Of a stretch of DNA of 64,000 bases, positions 25,744 to 35,006 are shown piece after piece. The translations under genes and the position numbers were made by a program. Numbering within the stretch: position 1 is the first letter of the stretch; the number at the start of each line of letters is the position of its first letter. The notes under the pieces were generated by a model, which made no database searches, was not told the DNA's origin, and saw nothing but the letters and a program-made list of their open reading frames with translations. Source of the stretch: Streptosporangium pseudovulgare (GTDB lineage: Bacteria; Actinomycetota; Actinomycetes; Streptosporangiales; Streptosporangiaceae); the NCBI RefSeq assembly GCF_014648055.1, contig NZ_BMQJ01000010.1, forward strand, positions 248,001 to 312,000. The letters run 5' to 3'.

Positions 25744-27105
25744 ATGCCGAACCCTGATCTGATCTTCGCCGTGGCCGGCGTCGCCGCCCTGCTCGCGGCG
25801 ATCCTGCCCCGCCTGCTCAACCGGCGCGCCTTCTCGCTGCCGCTGGCCTGTCTGATCGGCGGCGCGCTGCTCTACCTCCTGCCCCTGGACCTGCCCGACC
25901 CCGACCCGGTGGCCCACCGGGCGCTGCTGGAGCACGCCACCGAGGTCTGCGTCCTCATCTCGCTGATGGGCGCCGGGCTGGCGATCAACCGGCCCTTCGA
26001 GCCGCGCCGCTGGACCTCCACCTGGCGGCTGCTGGGCTGGACGCTCCCGCTGACCGTCGGCGCCGTCGCCCTGGCCGTCCACGGCCTGCTGGGCTGGCCG
26101 TGGGCCGCGGCGCTGCTGCTGGGCGCGGTGCTCGCGCCGACCGACCCGGTGCTCGCCTCCGACGTGCAGGTCGGCCAGCCCGTCGACTCCGAGACCGACG
26201 ACGACGAGGTCCGCTTCACCCTCACCTCCGAGGCCGGGCTCAACGACGGCCTGGCCTTCCCCCTGGTGTTCGCCGCGATCGCGCTGGCGTCGGCGGGCGG
26301 CGGCCTGGAATGGGCCGGGCACTGGGCGCTGGTGGACCTGCTCTACAGGTGCGGGGCGGGCGTCGTGGCCGGCCTGCTGGCAGGCAGGGCGCTGGGCCGG
26401 CTGTTCTTCCGCGCCCAGGTCTCCGACCTGCGGCTGGCCGAGCACCGCGACGGCTTCGTGGCGCTGGCCGCGACCTTCCTCGCCTACGGCCTCACCGAGC
26501 TGGTGCACGGCTACGGCTTCATCGCGGTGTTCGTGACCGCGTGCACGATCAGGGCCGCCGAGCGCACGCACGGCTACAACGCCGTCCTGCACGGTTTCAT
26601 CGAGCAGATCGAGCGGTTGTTCACCGCCTGGCTGATCCTGCTGCTCGGCGGATTCGTGATCACCGGCGGCCTGGCCGCGCTCACCTGGCGGGGGGCGGCG
26701 GTCGGCCTGCTCCTGCTGCTGGTGATCCGTCCGCTGACCGGTTGGCTCGCCACGCTCGGCGGCCGGCCGGGACCGCGCGAGCGCGGCGTGCTGGCCTTCT
26801 TCGGCATCCGGGGCATCGGCTCGCTGTTCTACCTCGCCTACGCCCTCGGCCAGGCCGATTTCGGCGTGCCCGCGGAGGAGCTGTGGGCGGTGGTGGCCTT
26901 CACCGTGCTGGCCTCCCTGGTGCTGCACGGCGTCACGGCGACCCCGGTGATGACGCGCCTGGACCGCCTGCGCGGCCGGACCGACGCGGACCGCCCCGCC
27001 GCCGGGGGCGCCGAGGACTCCGGGGAGACGCGGGGGGACGGAGCCGCCGGGAACGGCGGAGGCCTCGGCGACCCGGGGAACGCCGAGCCGGTCCGCCACC
27101 CCTGA
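25744..27105 (+). CDS. Cation:proton antiporter (CPA1/NhaP type)
   Basis: 453 residues with about twelve membrane helices. The ion-site motifs are GAVLAPTDPVLASDVQVG (TDP unwound helix) and SEAGLNDGLAFPLVF (the ND pair of CPA1 exchangers). A hydrophilic C-terminal tail of about 40 residues rich in Gly/Asp/Glu follows. It exchanges Na+ or K+ for protons. The ATG at 25744 lacks a clear ribosome-binding site. It is isolated from its neighbours by about 310 and 70 bp, so it is probably a single-gene unit. Confidence 0.92.
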   Translation: MPNPDLIFAVAGVAALLAAILPRLLNRRAFSLPLACLIGGALLYLLPLDLPDPDPVAHRALLEHATEVCVLISLMGAGLAINRPFEPRRWTSTWRLLGWTLPLTVGAVALAVHGLLGWPWAAALLLGAVLAPTDPVLASDVQVGQPVDSETDDDEVRFTLTSEAGLNDGLAFPLVFAAIALASAGGGLEWAGHWALVDLLYRCGAGVVAGLLAGRALGRLFFRAQVSDLRLAEHRDGFVALAATFLAYGLTELVHGYGFIAVFVTACTIRAAERTHGYNAVLHGFIEQIERLFTAWLILLLGGFVITGGLAALTWRGAAVGLLLLLVIRPLTGWLATLGGRPGPRERGVLAFFGIRGIGSLFYLAYALGQADFGVPAEELWAVVAFTVLASLVLHGVTATPVMTRLDRLRGRTDADRPAAGGAEDSGETRGDGAAGNGGGLGDPGNAEPVRHP

Positions 27106-27159
27106 CCCCGCCCGGCGGGGCGGTCCGGGGCCGGTTCACACCCATCGGGGGGTACGCCC

Positions 27160-27165
27160 TAGGTT
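27160..27165 (+). promoter_or_regulatory. -10 box TAGGTT of a leaderless promoter for the Eis-like gene
   Basis: TAGGTT (TANNNT) ends eight bases before the GTG at 27174. No ribosome-binding site lies between. Confidence 0.5.
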
Positions 27166-27173
27166 GGGGGACC

Positions 27174-28331
27174 GTGGAAATACGTGAGCTGACGGCCGGT
27201 GACCTCGACGCGGCGCTGGACAACCGCGTCCGCGCCTTCGGGCCCGTCCCGGAGGACGAGGCGGAGACCTGGCGGCGCAACGCCCTGCCCGCCGTCGAGG
27301 GCGGCAGATACCTCGGGGCGTTCGACGGCGCCCGCCTCGTCGCCACGACCCGCATCGAGGACTTCACCCAGTGGTGGCACGGCAGGCCGCTGCCCATGGG
27401 CGGCATCGCCTCGGTCACCGTCGCCCCCGAGGACCGGGGCCGCGGCGTCGGACGGACGATCATGCGGACCGCCCTGGACCGCTGCGCCGCCCTGGGGCTG
27501 CCGATCTCGGCGCTGTACCCCGCCACCACCCGCCTCTACCGCTCGCTCGGCTGGGAGCACGCCGGAGCCCTGCACCGGGCCGTGCTGTCCACCGAGGCGC
27601 TGCGCACGATCCGCACCGCAGGCGACGTCCCGCTCCGCCGTACCGGCCCCGGCGACGCCCGCGCGCTGGGCGAGGTCATCGGCCGCGTCCACGCCGCCAC
27701 CCGCGCCTCCGGGCCGGTCCGCCGGAGCGAGGCGGCCGTGCGCCGGTGGCTGGAGAGCACCCGCGACTTCGTCTACCTGGCCGAGGACGGCTTCGTGGCC
27801 TACGGCTGGGACGGCCACGACATCTCGGTCAGCCATCTGCTCGCCGGCTCGGAGGCCACGGCCCGGGCGCTGTGGGCGCTGGTCGGCTCCTCGTCCTCCA
27901 TCGCGAAGAAGGTCCGCGCGGCCGTCGCCCCCGACGACCCGGTGTTCTGGCTGCTCGGCGACCGGGTGAACGACGAGGTCGCGCAGACCCGCTGGATGTT
28001 CCGCGTGGTGGACCCGGCGGCGGCCGTCGCCGGGCGCGGGTTCCCGGCCGGCGTCACCCTCGACGCCGTGGTCCACGTCGACGACCCCGAGCGGCCCGCC
28101 TCCTCCGGCCCCTGGCACCTGTCGGTCTCCGGCGGCTCCGGTACGGCCCAGCCCGCCGGGGCCCTCCCGAAGACGGCCCCCGCCCTCACCGCCGGAGGAT
28201 TCTCCGCGCTGTTCGCGGGCGTGCCGACCACCACCCTGCGCCGCGCGGGAGCCCTCACCGGACCGGCGGACTCCGACGACGCCCTCGACGCCGCCTTCCA
28301 CGCCCGGCCGTACATGACCGACGCGTTCTGA
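27174..28331 (+). CDS. Eis-like GNAT N-acetyltransferase
   Basis: 385 residues with the three-part Eis layout. An N-terminal GNAT domain has acetyl-CoA motif [19 protein letters not shown] near residues 82-100 and the adjacent [17 protein letters not shown] second degenerate GNAT domain is followed by an SCP2/sterol-carrier-like domain ending in a C-terminal Phe; in M. tuberculosis Eis the C-terminal carboxylate enters the active site. Eis relatives acetylate amines such as aminoglycosides at several positions. Actual substrate unknown. GTG at 27174 is supported by the leaderless promoter signal. Confidence 0.9.
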   Translation: MEIRELTAGDLDAALDNRVRAFGPVPEDEAETWRRNALPAVEGGRYLGAFDGARLVATTRIEDFTQWWHGRPLPMGGIASVTVAPEDRGRGVGRTIMRTALDRCAALGLPISALYPATTRLYRSLGWEHAGALHRAVLSTEALRTIRTAGDVPLRRTGPGDARALGEVIGRVHAATRASGPVRRSEAAVRRWLESTRDFVYLAEDGFVAYGWDGHDISVSHLLAGSEATARALWALVGSSSSIAKKVRAAVAPDDPVFWLLGDRVNDEVAQTRWMFRVVDPAAAVAGRGFPAGVTLDAVVHVDDPERPASSGPWHLSVSGGSGTAQPAGALPKTAPALTAGGFSALFAGVPTTTLRRAGALTGPADSDDALDAAFHARPYMTDAF

Positions 28332-28428
28332 CCGCGCCGGACATCGGACGGGACGGCCAGGGCGGTGAGGGCTCCGGAGGCCGCCCCGCGGGCGGTGCGA
28401 TGGCCGTGCGCGCCATGCGCGCAGGCGG

Positions 28429-28434
28429 TAGAGT
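28429..28434 (+). promoter_or_regulatory. -10 box of the ruvCAB promoter
   Basis: TAGAGT (TANNNT) would start transcription at about 28441, exactly where the LexA box begins. Confidence 0.45.
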
Positions 28435-28441
28435 CGGGCAC

Positions 28442-28455
28442 CGAACAGGTGTTCG
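28442..28455. promoter_or_regulatory. LexA (SOS) box upstream of ruvC
   Basis: CGAACAGGTGTTCG is a palindrome with arms CGAAC and GTTCG and a 4-nt centre, matching the Gram-positive/actinobacterial LexA consensus CGAAC-N4-GTTCG. It lies just after the -10 box and 20 bases before the ruvC start, where bound LexA would stop transcription. Mycobacterial ruvC/ruvCAB are known LexA targets. Confidence 0.85.
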
Positions 28456-28474
28456 GCGAGCGGAAGGCGTGCCG

Positions 28475-29083
28475 GTGCGGTTGCCCGAACTGCGGGTGAT
28501 GGGGGTCGATCCGGGCCTGACCCGGTGCGGCCTCGGAGCGGTCGAGGGGCGCCCCGGGGCGCCGCTCCACCTGGTCAAGGTCGGGGTGGTGCGCACCCCC
28601 GCCGACGACGAGATCGGGGCCCGGCTGGTGGCGATCGAGGCCGGCATCGAGCAATGGCTCGACGAGGTCCGGCCCGACGCGGTGGCCGTGGAGCGCGTCT
28701 TCGCCCAGCACAACCTGCGCACCGTCATGGGCACCGCCCAGGCGTCGGCGGTGGCGATCCTGTGCGCCTCCCGCCGGGGGCTGCCGGTGGCGCTGCACAC
28801 GCCGTCGGAGGTCAAGGCCGCGATCACCGGCAGCGGCACGGCCGACAAGCGACAGGTCGGCACCATGGTGACCAGGCTGCTGCGGCTCGACGCCATGCCC
28901 AAGCCCGCCGACGCCGCCGACGCGCTCGCCCTGGCCATCTGCCACATCTGGCGGGGCGGCGCCCAGAACCGGCTGGCCGAGGCGGCCGCCCGGGCCACCG
29001 GCGCCGGCGGCGGAGTGACGGCCGCCGCGTACTTCCGCGGGCGGGGCAGGCCCGCCGGATACTCGAGAGGAACGACGAAGTGA
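28475..29083 (+). CDS. ruvC: Holliday junction resolvase
   Basis: 202 residues. RNase H-fold endonuclease that cuts Holliday junctions together with RuvAB. The acidic site is visible: Asp in [12 protein letters not shown] (residue 12), Glu in VAVERVF, and the C-terminal [15 protein letters not shown] at 28475 is preferred over GTG at 28469 because GGAAGG (28462-28467) is then seven bases upstream. The stop overlaps the ruvA start (GTGA). Expression is predicted to be SOS-induced through the LexA box at 28442. Confidence 0.96.
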   Translation: MRLPELRVMGVDPGLTRCGLGAVEGRPGAPLHLVKVGVVRTPADDEIGARLVAIEAGIEQWLDEVRPDAVAVERVFAQHNLRTVMGTAQASAVAILCASRRGLPVALHTPSEVKAAITGSGTADKRQVGTMVTRLLRLDAMPKPADAADALALAICHIWRGGAQNRLAEAAARATGAGGGVTAAAYFRGRGRPAGYSRGTTK

Positions 29084-29700
29084 TCGCCTCGGTGCGAGGA
29101 CGGGTGGCCGCGATCGCCCCCGACGGAGCGGTGGTCGAGGTCGGCGGCGTCGGCGTGCTGGTGCACTGCACGCCCGGCACGCTGGCGGCGCTGCGCGTGG
29201 GGGAGGAGACCCGGCTGGCCACCTCGCTGGTGGTGCGCGAGGAGTCCCTCACGCTGTACGGCTTCGCCGACGACGACGAGCGCAGGATCTTCGAGCTGCT
29301 CCAGACCGCCAGCGGGGTCGGCCCCAAGGTCGCCCTGGCGATGCTCGCCGTGCACACGCCCAACGCGCTGCGGATGGCCGTGGCCACCGCCGACGTCAAG
29401 GCCCTGACCCGGGTCCCCGGGGTGGGCCCCAAGGGCGCCCAGCGGATCATCGTCGACCTCAAGGACAAGCTCGGCACCCCCGAGGAGGCCGTCAGCGCCG
29501 CCCTCAACGGCGGCTCGGCCACCCCCGTCTGGCGCGAGCAGGTCCACTCCGGCCTGGTCGGCCTGGGATACTCGGCCAAGGACGCCGACGAGGCCGTCGC
29601 GGCCGTCGCGCCCCAGGCCGACGCCGAGGCGGCCGAGGGCCGCGCGCCCCAGGTCGCGGCGCTGCTCAAGGCCGCGCTGCGCGTGCTGAGCGTGCGGTGA
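29080..29700 (+). CDS. ruvA: Holliday junction branch-migration protein RuvA
   Basis: 206 residues. N-terminal OB fold ([20 protein letters not shown]), two helix-hairpin-helix motifs ([17 protein letters not shown] and [16 protein letters not shown]) and a C-terminal RuvB-binding domain after an acidic linker. It clamps four-way DNA junctions and loads RuvB. The GTG overlaps the ruvC stop (29080-29083). The gap to ruvB is 13 bases. Confidence 0.97.
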   Translation: MIASVRGRVAAIAPDGAVVEVGGVGVLVHCTPGTLAALRVGEETRLATSLVVREESLTLYGFADDDERRIFELLQTASGVGPKVALAMLAVHTPNALRMAVATADVKALTRVPGVGPKGAQRIIVDLKDKLGTPEEAVSAALNGGSATPVWREQVHSGLVGLGYSAKDADEAVAAVAPQADAEAAEGRAPQVAALLKAALRVLSVR

Positions 29701-29713
29701 GGGGGGAGACGCC

Positions 29714-30778
29714 GTGAGCTTCGAGCGGGATCTGGTCTCGGCCGACGCCGACGCCGAGGGTGACGAGCGGCTGGTCGAGGCCGCGCTGCGGCCCAAGCGG
29801 CTGGAGGAGTTCATCGGCCAGGCGCGGGTGCGCGAGCAGCTGTCGCTGGTGCTGCAGAGCGCGCTGCGGCGCAACCGGCCGCCCGACCACGTGCTGATGA
29901 GCGGCGGCCCCGGCCTCGGCAAGACCACCCTCGCCCTGATCATCGCCACCGAGCTGTCGGCGCCCATCCGGATCACCTCCGGGCCGGCGCTGGAGCGGGC
30001 CGGCGACCTCGCGGCCATCCTCTCCACGCTGTCGGAGGGCGAGGTGCTGTTCATCGACGAGATCCACCGGATGGCCCGCCCCGCCGAGGAGATGCTCTAC
30101 CTCGCGATGGAGGACTTCCGGGTCGACATCGTGGTCGGCAAGGGGCCCGGCGCCACCGCGATCCCGCTGGAGGTCGCCCCGTTCACCCTGGTCGGCGCCA
30201 CCACCAGGGCCGGCCTGCTGCCCGCGCCGCTGCGCGACCGGTTCGGGTTCGTCGCCCACATGGACTTCTACGACGCCGGCGAGCTGGAGCGGGTGCTGCA
30301 CCGCTCGGCGGCGCTGCTCGGCCTGGAGCTGCCCGGCGACGCCGCCCGCGAGATCGCCGGGCGCTCCCGCGGCACGCCCCGCATCGCCAACCGCCTGCTG
30401 CGCCGGGTCCGCGACTTCGCCGAGGTGCGGTCCGACGGCGTCGTCACCCGCGACGTCGCCGCGGCGGCGCTGAACCTCTACGAGGTCGACGCCGAGGGGC
30501 TCGACCGGCTCGACCGGGCGGTCCTGTCGGCGCTGCTGGGCAAGTTCGGCGGCGGCCCGGTCGGTCTGTCCACCCTCGCGGTCGCGATCGGCGAGGAGCC
30601 CGAGACGGTCGAGGTGGTGGCCGAGCCGTTCCTGGTGCGCCAGGGGCTGCTGGCCCGCACCCCCCGGGGCCGGGTGGCGACCGCCGCGGCGTGGGTCCAC
30701 CTGGGGCTGACCCCGCCGCCGGACGCCTTCGGCGCCCAGGCGCCCGTCGATCTCGGGGATGACTCCGGCCCCGCATGA
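29714..30778 (+). CDS. ruvB: Holliday junction branch-migration helicase RuvB
   Basis: 354 residues. AAA+ motor: Walker [10 protein letters not shown], Walker B LFIDEIHR, sensor 1 LVGATTRAG, arginine finger region APLRDRFGF, then a winged-helix domain ending in the conserved RTPRGR motif. The ring hexamer drives branch migration with RuvA. GTG at 29714 follows GGGGAG. It is the last gene of the SOS-controlled ruvCAB operon. Confidence 0.97.
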   Translation: MSFERDLVSADADAEGDERLVEAALRPKRLEEFIGQARVREQLSLVLQSALRRNRPPDHVLMSGGPGLGKTTLALIIATELSAPIRITSGPALERAGDLAAILSTLSEGEVLFIDEIHRMARPAEEMLYLAMEDFRVDIVVGKGPGATAIPLEVAPFTLVGATTRAGLLPAPLRDRFGFVAHMDFYDAGELERVLHRSAALLGLELPGDAAREIAGRSRGTPRIANRLLRRVRDFAEVRSDGVVTRDVAAAALNLYEVDAEGLDRLDRAVLSALLGKFGGGPVGLSTLAVAIGEEPETVEVVAEPFLVRQGLLARTPRGRVATAAAWVHLGLTPPPDAFGAQAPVDLGDDSGPA

Positions 30779-31005
30779 CGTTGCCTTACAAAAGGGAAGC
30801 CCCGCGAGGGCAATCACAGATCGATGACAACGATATCGAAATGGGAACTTCCCCCGGGGCCCGTTCGTGGGTTCGTTGCCGCGCTCCTAACAGCTCGCCT
30901 AAACTCCGTGGCTTGGCTGGCTGTGTAGGCTGACGTGCTGAGCGGCGTGCCCGTTATACGACGTCCGGCGCCACGCCGGTCATTCCCAAAGTAAGGAGCG
31001 GCCCC

Positions 31006-31380
31006 ATGGGCGGCAGCAGCGGTTACTCAAGCCTCATCATGATCGTTCTGATGGTCGTGGTGTTCTACTTCCTGCTCATCCGGCCGCAGCGCAAGCGGCA
31101 GCAGGAGCAGGCCCAGATGCAGAACTCCCTGGCCCCGGGAGCCCGCATCATGACGACGACCGGCCTGTTCGCGACCGTCACGGCCATCGACGGCGACGAC
31201 GTGATCCTGGAACTCGCCCCCGGCGTCGAGACCCGCTGGGTCAAGGCCGCGATCGGCCGCGTCCTGACCCCGGTCGACGACACCGCCTCCGATGACGTCG
31301 AGTCCGCGGGCGTCGTGGAGGACAATGAGGTGGAGACCGTTCAGCCGAAGGGCGACAACCAGGACTCGCAGCAGAAGTGA
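31006..31380 (+). CDS. yajC: Preprotein translocase subunit YajC
   Basis: 124 residues. One N-terminal membrane helix (SLIMIVLMVVVFYFLLI) followed by RPQRKRQQE, then the conserved LAPGARIMTTTGLFATV domain and an acidic tail. It joins SecD and SecF, encoded next, in the SecDF-YajC complex that aids protein export. ATG follows AAGGAG (30993-30998). The 227-bp gap upstream holds a -10-like TAGGCT (30926-30931) and a CCGGCG/CGCCGG hairpin (30965-30979) directly before the ribosome-binding site. Confidence 0.95.
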   Translation: MGGSSGYSSLIMIVLMVVVFYFLLIRPQRKRQQEQAQMQNSLAPGARIMTTTGLFATVTAIDGDDVILELAPGVETRWVKAAIGRVLTPVDDTASDDVESAGVVEDNEVETVQPKGDNQDSQQK

Positions 31381-31425
31381 GCAGGCTCGCCAACCATCCC
31401 CTATAGCCGAAAGAACTGACGACCA

Positions 31426-33291
31426 GTGGCCCGACCGACCAGCGGCCAGAGCAAGCCGGGGCGCATGCTCCTGGCGCTTCTGGCGCTCATTCTCGCCATG
31501 GGCGGGGTGATGGCCCTCAACAAGGCGTTCACCCCCGAGTATGGCCTCGACCTCGCAGGCGGCACCACGGTGACGCTGACGCCCGTCACGCCCAACGGCG
31601 GGGCTCCCTCCCAGGAGAGCCTCGACCTGGCCGTGAACATCATCCGTGACCGGGTGAACGGCAACGGCATCTCCGACGCCGAGGTCGTCAAGTCCGGTGA
31701 CAACATCGTCATCTCCGTCCCCGGAGCAGGCCAGGAGGAAGTCGTAAAGCTGGTCGGCACCACCGCGGAGCTGCGTTTCCGCCAGGTGCTGGCGGTGGGG
31801 GAGGGCTCGCCCGCGCCCCCCGGACAGATGCCCACCCAGGCGCCGACGCCGTCCGCCGTCCCGTCGAACGGCAAGGCCACCGACGGCGGCGAGGGCGCGA
31901 CGACGCCGGCCCCGAGGAGCACCGCCCAGTCCAGCCCGAGCGCCTCGCCCACCGGCCGGGCGCTGTCCTCGGCGCTGACCGCCCCGGACCCGTCGGCCAC
32001 CCCTTCCACCGAGGCGGAGACGGGGACGAAGAAGGACGCGACGGACCGGCGGGCCGCACGTGAGCCCAAGACCGAGGCCAAGGACGGTGAGGACGCCCCA
32101 GCGGACCGGTCGGCGCGCCGGGCGGCCAAGAACGCCGCGGCCCCGTCCGCCACCCCGAGCCCCAGCGCGACCCCGTCCGCCCCGGCGAACGACCCGCTGG
32201 CCGGCGTCGACACCACCGGCGTCGACCCCAAGGCCCTTGAGCGGTTCAAGACGCTCGACTGCGCCAAGGACAAGGGCCAGGGCGCCCAGGACGCGCCGGA
32301 CCAGCAGTACGTCGGCTGCAGCCAGGACGGCTCGGCCAAGTACATCCTCGACAAGGCGGCCGTCACCGGCACCTCGATCGACAAGGCCACCTCCGGCGTC
32401 GACCAGACCACCGGCGAGTGGCTCGTCCAGCTGTCCTTCAAGGGCCAGGGCCCGCAGCAGTGGTCGAAGGTCACCACCACCGCCTTCAACTCCCAGCCGC
32501 CGCGCAACCAGGTCGCCATGGTGTTGGACGGCGTGGTGATCTCCGCGCCGGTCATCCAGGAGCCCATCACCGGCGGCCGGGCCCAGATCTCCGGCAACTT
32601 CACCCAGGTGACCGCCGACGAGCTGGCCAACCAGCTCAAGTACGGCGCGCTGCCGCTGAAGTTCAAGACGGACTCCATCGAGGAGGTCTCCTCCACCCTG
32701 GGCGCCGACCAGCTGCGCGGCGGCCTGATCGCCGGAGCGATCGGCCTCGGGCTCGTGGTGATCTACTCGCTGCTCTACTACCGCGGCCTGGGCATCGTCT
32801 CGGTGCTGAGCCTCGTGGTCGCCACGGTCCTGACCTACGAGTCGGTGGTCGTCCTCGGCGCCACCGCGGGCTTCCGCCTGTCGCTGCCGCACATCATCGG
32901 TCTCATCGTCTCGATCGGCATCACCGCGGACTCGTTCATCGTCTACTTCGAACGCATCCGCGACGAGATGAAGGAGGGCCGCCGCTCGTTGCGGGCGGCC
33001 GTCGAGGTCGCCTGGGCCCGCGCCCGGCGCACGATCCTGATCGCCGACGCGGTCATGTTCATCGCCGCCGTGGTGCTGTACTTCCTGGCCGTCGGCGGCG
33101 TGGCCGGCTTCGCGTTCGCGATGGGCCTGACCACGCTCATCGACATCGTGGTGGTGTTCATGTTCACCAAGCCGTTCGTCGCGCTCCTCGCCAGGAGGAA
33201 GTTCTTCGCCAAGGGCCACAAGCTCTCCGGTCTCGACGCCGAGCGCATGAGCCAGAGCTCCGCCGCCCCGACCGTTCCGCAGGAGGCCTGA
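31426..33291 (+). CDS. secD: Protein translocase subunit SecD with a long low-complexity insertion
   Basis: 621 residues. TM1 (RMLLALLALILAMGGVMAL), the DLAGGT motif, the P1 periplasmic domain split by an insert, then five C-terminal helices with GLIVSIGITADSFIVYFERIRDE, the proton-relay signature. It uses proton motive force to pull proteins out of the Sec channel. Residues about 125-258 (31798-32199) are Pro/Ser/Thr/Ala/Lys-rich and low in complexity, far longer than in most bacteria. The ACD-type sequence resumes at DPLAGVDTTGVDPKA. GTG at 31426. The stop overlaps the secF ATG by one base. Confidence 0.95.
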   Translation: MARPTSGQSKPGRMLLALLALILAMGGVMALNKAFTPEYGLDLAGGTTVTLTPVTPNGGAPSQESLDLAVNIIRDRVNGNGISDAEVVKSGDNIVISVPGAGQEEVVKLVGTTAELRFRQVLAVGEGSPAPPGQMPTQAPTPSAVPSNGKATDGGEGATTPAPRSTAQSSPSASPTGRALSSALTAPDPSATPSTEAETGTKKDATDRRAAREPKTEAKDGEDAPADRSARRAAKNAAAPSATPSPSATPSAPANDPLAGVDTTGVDPKALERFKTLDCAKDKGQGAQDAPDQQYVGCSQDGSAKYILDKAAVTGTSIDKATSGVDQTTGEWLVQLSFKGQGPQQWSKVTTTAFNSQPPRNQVAMVLDGVVISAPVIQEPITGGRAQISGNFTQVTADELANQLKYGALPLKFKTDSIEEVSSTLGADQLRGGLIAGAIGLGLVVIYSLLYYRGLGIVSVLSLVVATVLTYESVVVLGATAGFRLSLPHIIGLIVSIGITADSFIVYFERIRDEMKEGRRSLRAAVEVAWARARRTILIADAVMFIAAVVLYFLAVGGVAGFAFAMGLTTLIDIVVVFMFTKPFVALLARRKFFAKGHKLSGLDAERMSQSSAAPTVPQEA

Positions 33292-34346
33292 TGTCCGGCA
33301 TCGTGAGCCGGCTGTACCGCGGCGAGGTCAACGTCGACTTCGTCGGCCGCAGAAAGCTCTGGTACGGCCTGTCAGCCCTCCTCCTGGCGGTCTCCATCGT
33401 CGGTCTGATCGTCAACGGCCTGAACCTCGGCGTGGAGTTCAAGGGCGGCTCGGTCTTCTCCTTCAAGGCCCCCTCGGCGAGCATCGAGCAGGTGCGCGGC
33501 ACCTTCGAGGAGGCCGGGGCGCACCAGGTCATCGTCCAGGAGACCAACAACGGCTGGCGGGTCACCACCGAGAGCCTGCCGGCCCAGGAGGTCACCAAGA
33601 CCCAGAAGGCCACGGCGGACGACTACGGCCTGCGGCAGAACGACGTCACCGTCCAGGTGATCGGCGGCTCGTGGGGCGGCCAGGTGGCCAACAAGGCCGT
33701 CATCGGCCTGATCGTCTTCATGCTGGCGATCATCCTGTACCTGACGGTGGCCTTCGAGTGGAAGATGGCGCTGTCGGCCATCGTGGCGCTCTTCCACGAC
33801 CTGGTCATCACCGCCGGCGTGTACGCCTGGTCCGGCTTCGAGGTCACCCCGGCGACCCTGCTGGGCTTCCTGACCATCCTCGGATACTCGCTGTACGACG
33901 CGGTCGTCGTCTTCGACATGATCAAGGAGGTCACCGCCAAGCTCGGCACGACCTCCAAGATGACCTACACCGAGGCGGCCAACAACGCCCTGAACCACAC
34001 GCTGATCCGGTCGCTGAACACCACGCTGGTGGCGATCCTGCCGGTCGCGGCGATCCTGTTCATCGGCACCACGCTGTTCGGCGCGGGCACGCTGAAGGAC
34101 CTGTCGCTGGCCCTGTTCGTCGGCATGATCGTCGGCACCTACTCCTCGCTGTGCGTGGCGACGCCGATGCTGGTGACGCTGAAGGAGCGCGAGCCGCGCT
34201 ACCAGGCGCTCGCCCGCCGGGTCGCGAGCCGCGGCGCCGGGTCCGCCCCCGACAAGGGCGCCAGGCAGCCGGTCGCCGCGGCGGCGGCCAACGGCTCCGC
34301 GCCGGCCGGCTCCGTGGCCGACGGCGACAAGCGCAAGAAGAAGTAA
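33291..34346 (+). CDS. secF: Protein translocase subunit SecF
   Basis: 351 residues. VDFVGRRKLWYGLSALLLAVSIV gives the N-terminus and TM1, here noted as VDFVGRRKLWYG then the helix. NLGVEFKGGSVF is the family motif, and five more helices include GYSLYDAVVVFDMIKE and NHTLIRSLNTTL. The C-terminal tail is basic and Ala/Gly-rich (ends DKRKKK). It pairs with SecD; ATG overlaps the secD stop as TGATG. A terminator follows, 14 bases after the stop. Confidence 0.96.
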   Translation: MSGIVSRLYRGEVNVDFVGRRKLWYGLSALLLAVSIVGLIVNGLNLGVEFKGGSVFSFKAPSASIEQVRGTFEEAGAHQVIVQETNNGWRVTTESLPAQEVTKTQKATADDYGLRQNDVTVQVIGGSWGGQVANKAVIGLIVFMLAIILYLTVAFEWKMALSAIVALFHDLVITAGVYAWSGFEVTPATLLGFLTILGYSLYDAVVVFDMIKEVTAKLGTTSKMTYTEAANNALNHTLIRSLNTTLVAILPVAAILFIGTTLFGAGTLKDLSLALFVGMIVGTYSSLCVATPMLVTLKEREPRYQALARRVASRGAGSAPDKGARQPVAAAAANGSAPAGSVADGDKRKKK

Positions 34347-34360
34347 CCCCACCAAGATGG

Positions 34361-34397
34361 CGCCTCCGCTCCCGTCCCCCGGGGGCGGAGGCGTTTT
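34361..34397 (+). terminator. Intrinsic terminator after secF
   Basis: CGCCTCCGC (34361-34369) pairs with GCGGAGGCG (34385-34393), followed by TTTT. It ends 15 bases before the apt ATG, so apt must depend on read-through or on a promoter within this element. Confidence 0.8.
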
Positions 34398-34411
34398 CGT
34401 AAGGAAGTGAA

Positions 34412-34930
34412 ATGAGCGACCTGCGCACCCTCATCCTCGACCGGATCCGCGACGTGCCCGACTATCCGCAGCCCGGCGTGGTCTTCAAGGACATCACCCC
34501 CCTGCTCGCCGATCCCAAGGCGTTCGCCGCCGTGGTGGACGAGCTGGCCGGCGCGTACCGGGTGGACAAGATCGTCGGCATCGAGGCCCGCGGGTTCATC
34601 CTGGCCGCCCCAGTGGCGCACAAGGCCGCCGCGGGATTCGTCCCGGTACGGAAGAAAGGCAAACTGCCTGCCGAGACGCTTGAGGAGTCCTACGATCTGG
34701 AGTACGGCTCCGCCGTCATCGAGGTGCACAGGGACGCCTTCGCCCCCGGAGAGCGGGTCCTGATCGTCGACGACGTGCTCGCCACCGGCGGCACGGCGCG
34801 CGCGACGGTGGAGCTGGTCCGCAGGGCGGGCGCCGAGGTCGTCGCCATCGCCGTGCTCATGGAACTGGCCTTCCTCAACGGGCGGGAACGACTCGACGAC
34901 GTCGAAGTTCGTTCCCTGGTGATCGTCTGA
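34412..34930 (+). CDS. apt: Adenine phosphoribosyltransferase
   Basis: 172 residues. Salvages adenine to AMP with PRPP. Motifs: PDYPQPGVVFKDITPLL, GIEARGFILAAPVA, and the PRPP-binding loop VLIVDDVLATGGTA. ATG follows AAGGAAG (34400-34406). It sits between secF and relA, as in most actinobacteria; the apt-relA pairing links purine salvage with (p)ppGpp metabolism. Confidence 0.96.
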   Translation: MSDLRTLILDRIRDVPDYPQPGVVFKDITPLLADPKAFAAVVDELAGAYRVDKIVGIEARGFILAAPVAHKAAAGFVPVRKKGKLPAETLEESYDLEYGSAVIEVHRDAFAPGERVLIVDDVLATGGTARATVELVRRAGAEVVAIAVLMELAFLNGRERLDDVEVRSLVIV

Positions 34931-35006
34931 TCTCACCCCGATGGGGCAGGGTTCCTGACATGTCTGGATACACTGGAGGATCTGGACTCGAACGTGAGGA
35001 GTCTGA

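Noticed and set aside
28469-28474. GTG at 28469 as ruvC start
   Set aside because: It lies one base after GGAAGG, too close for initiation; GTG at 28475 has correct spacing.
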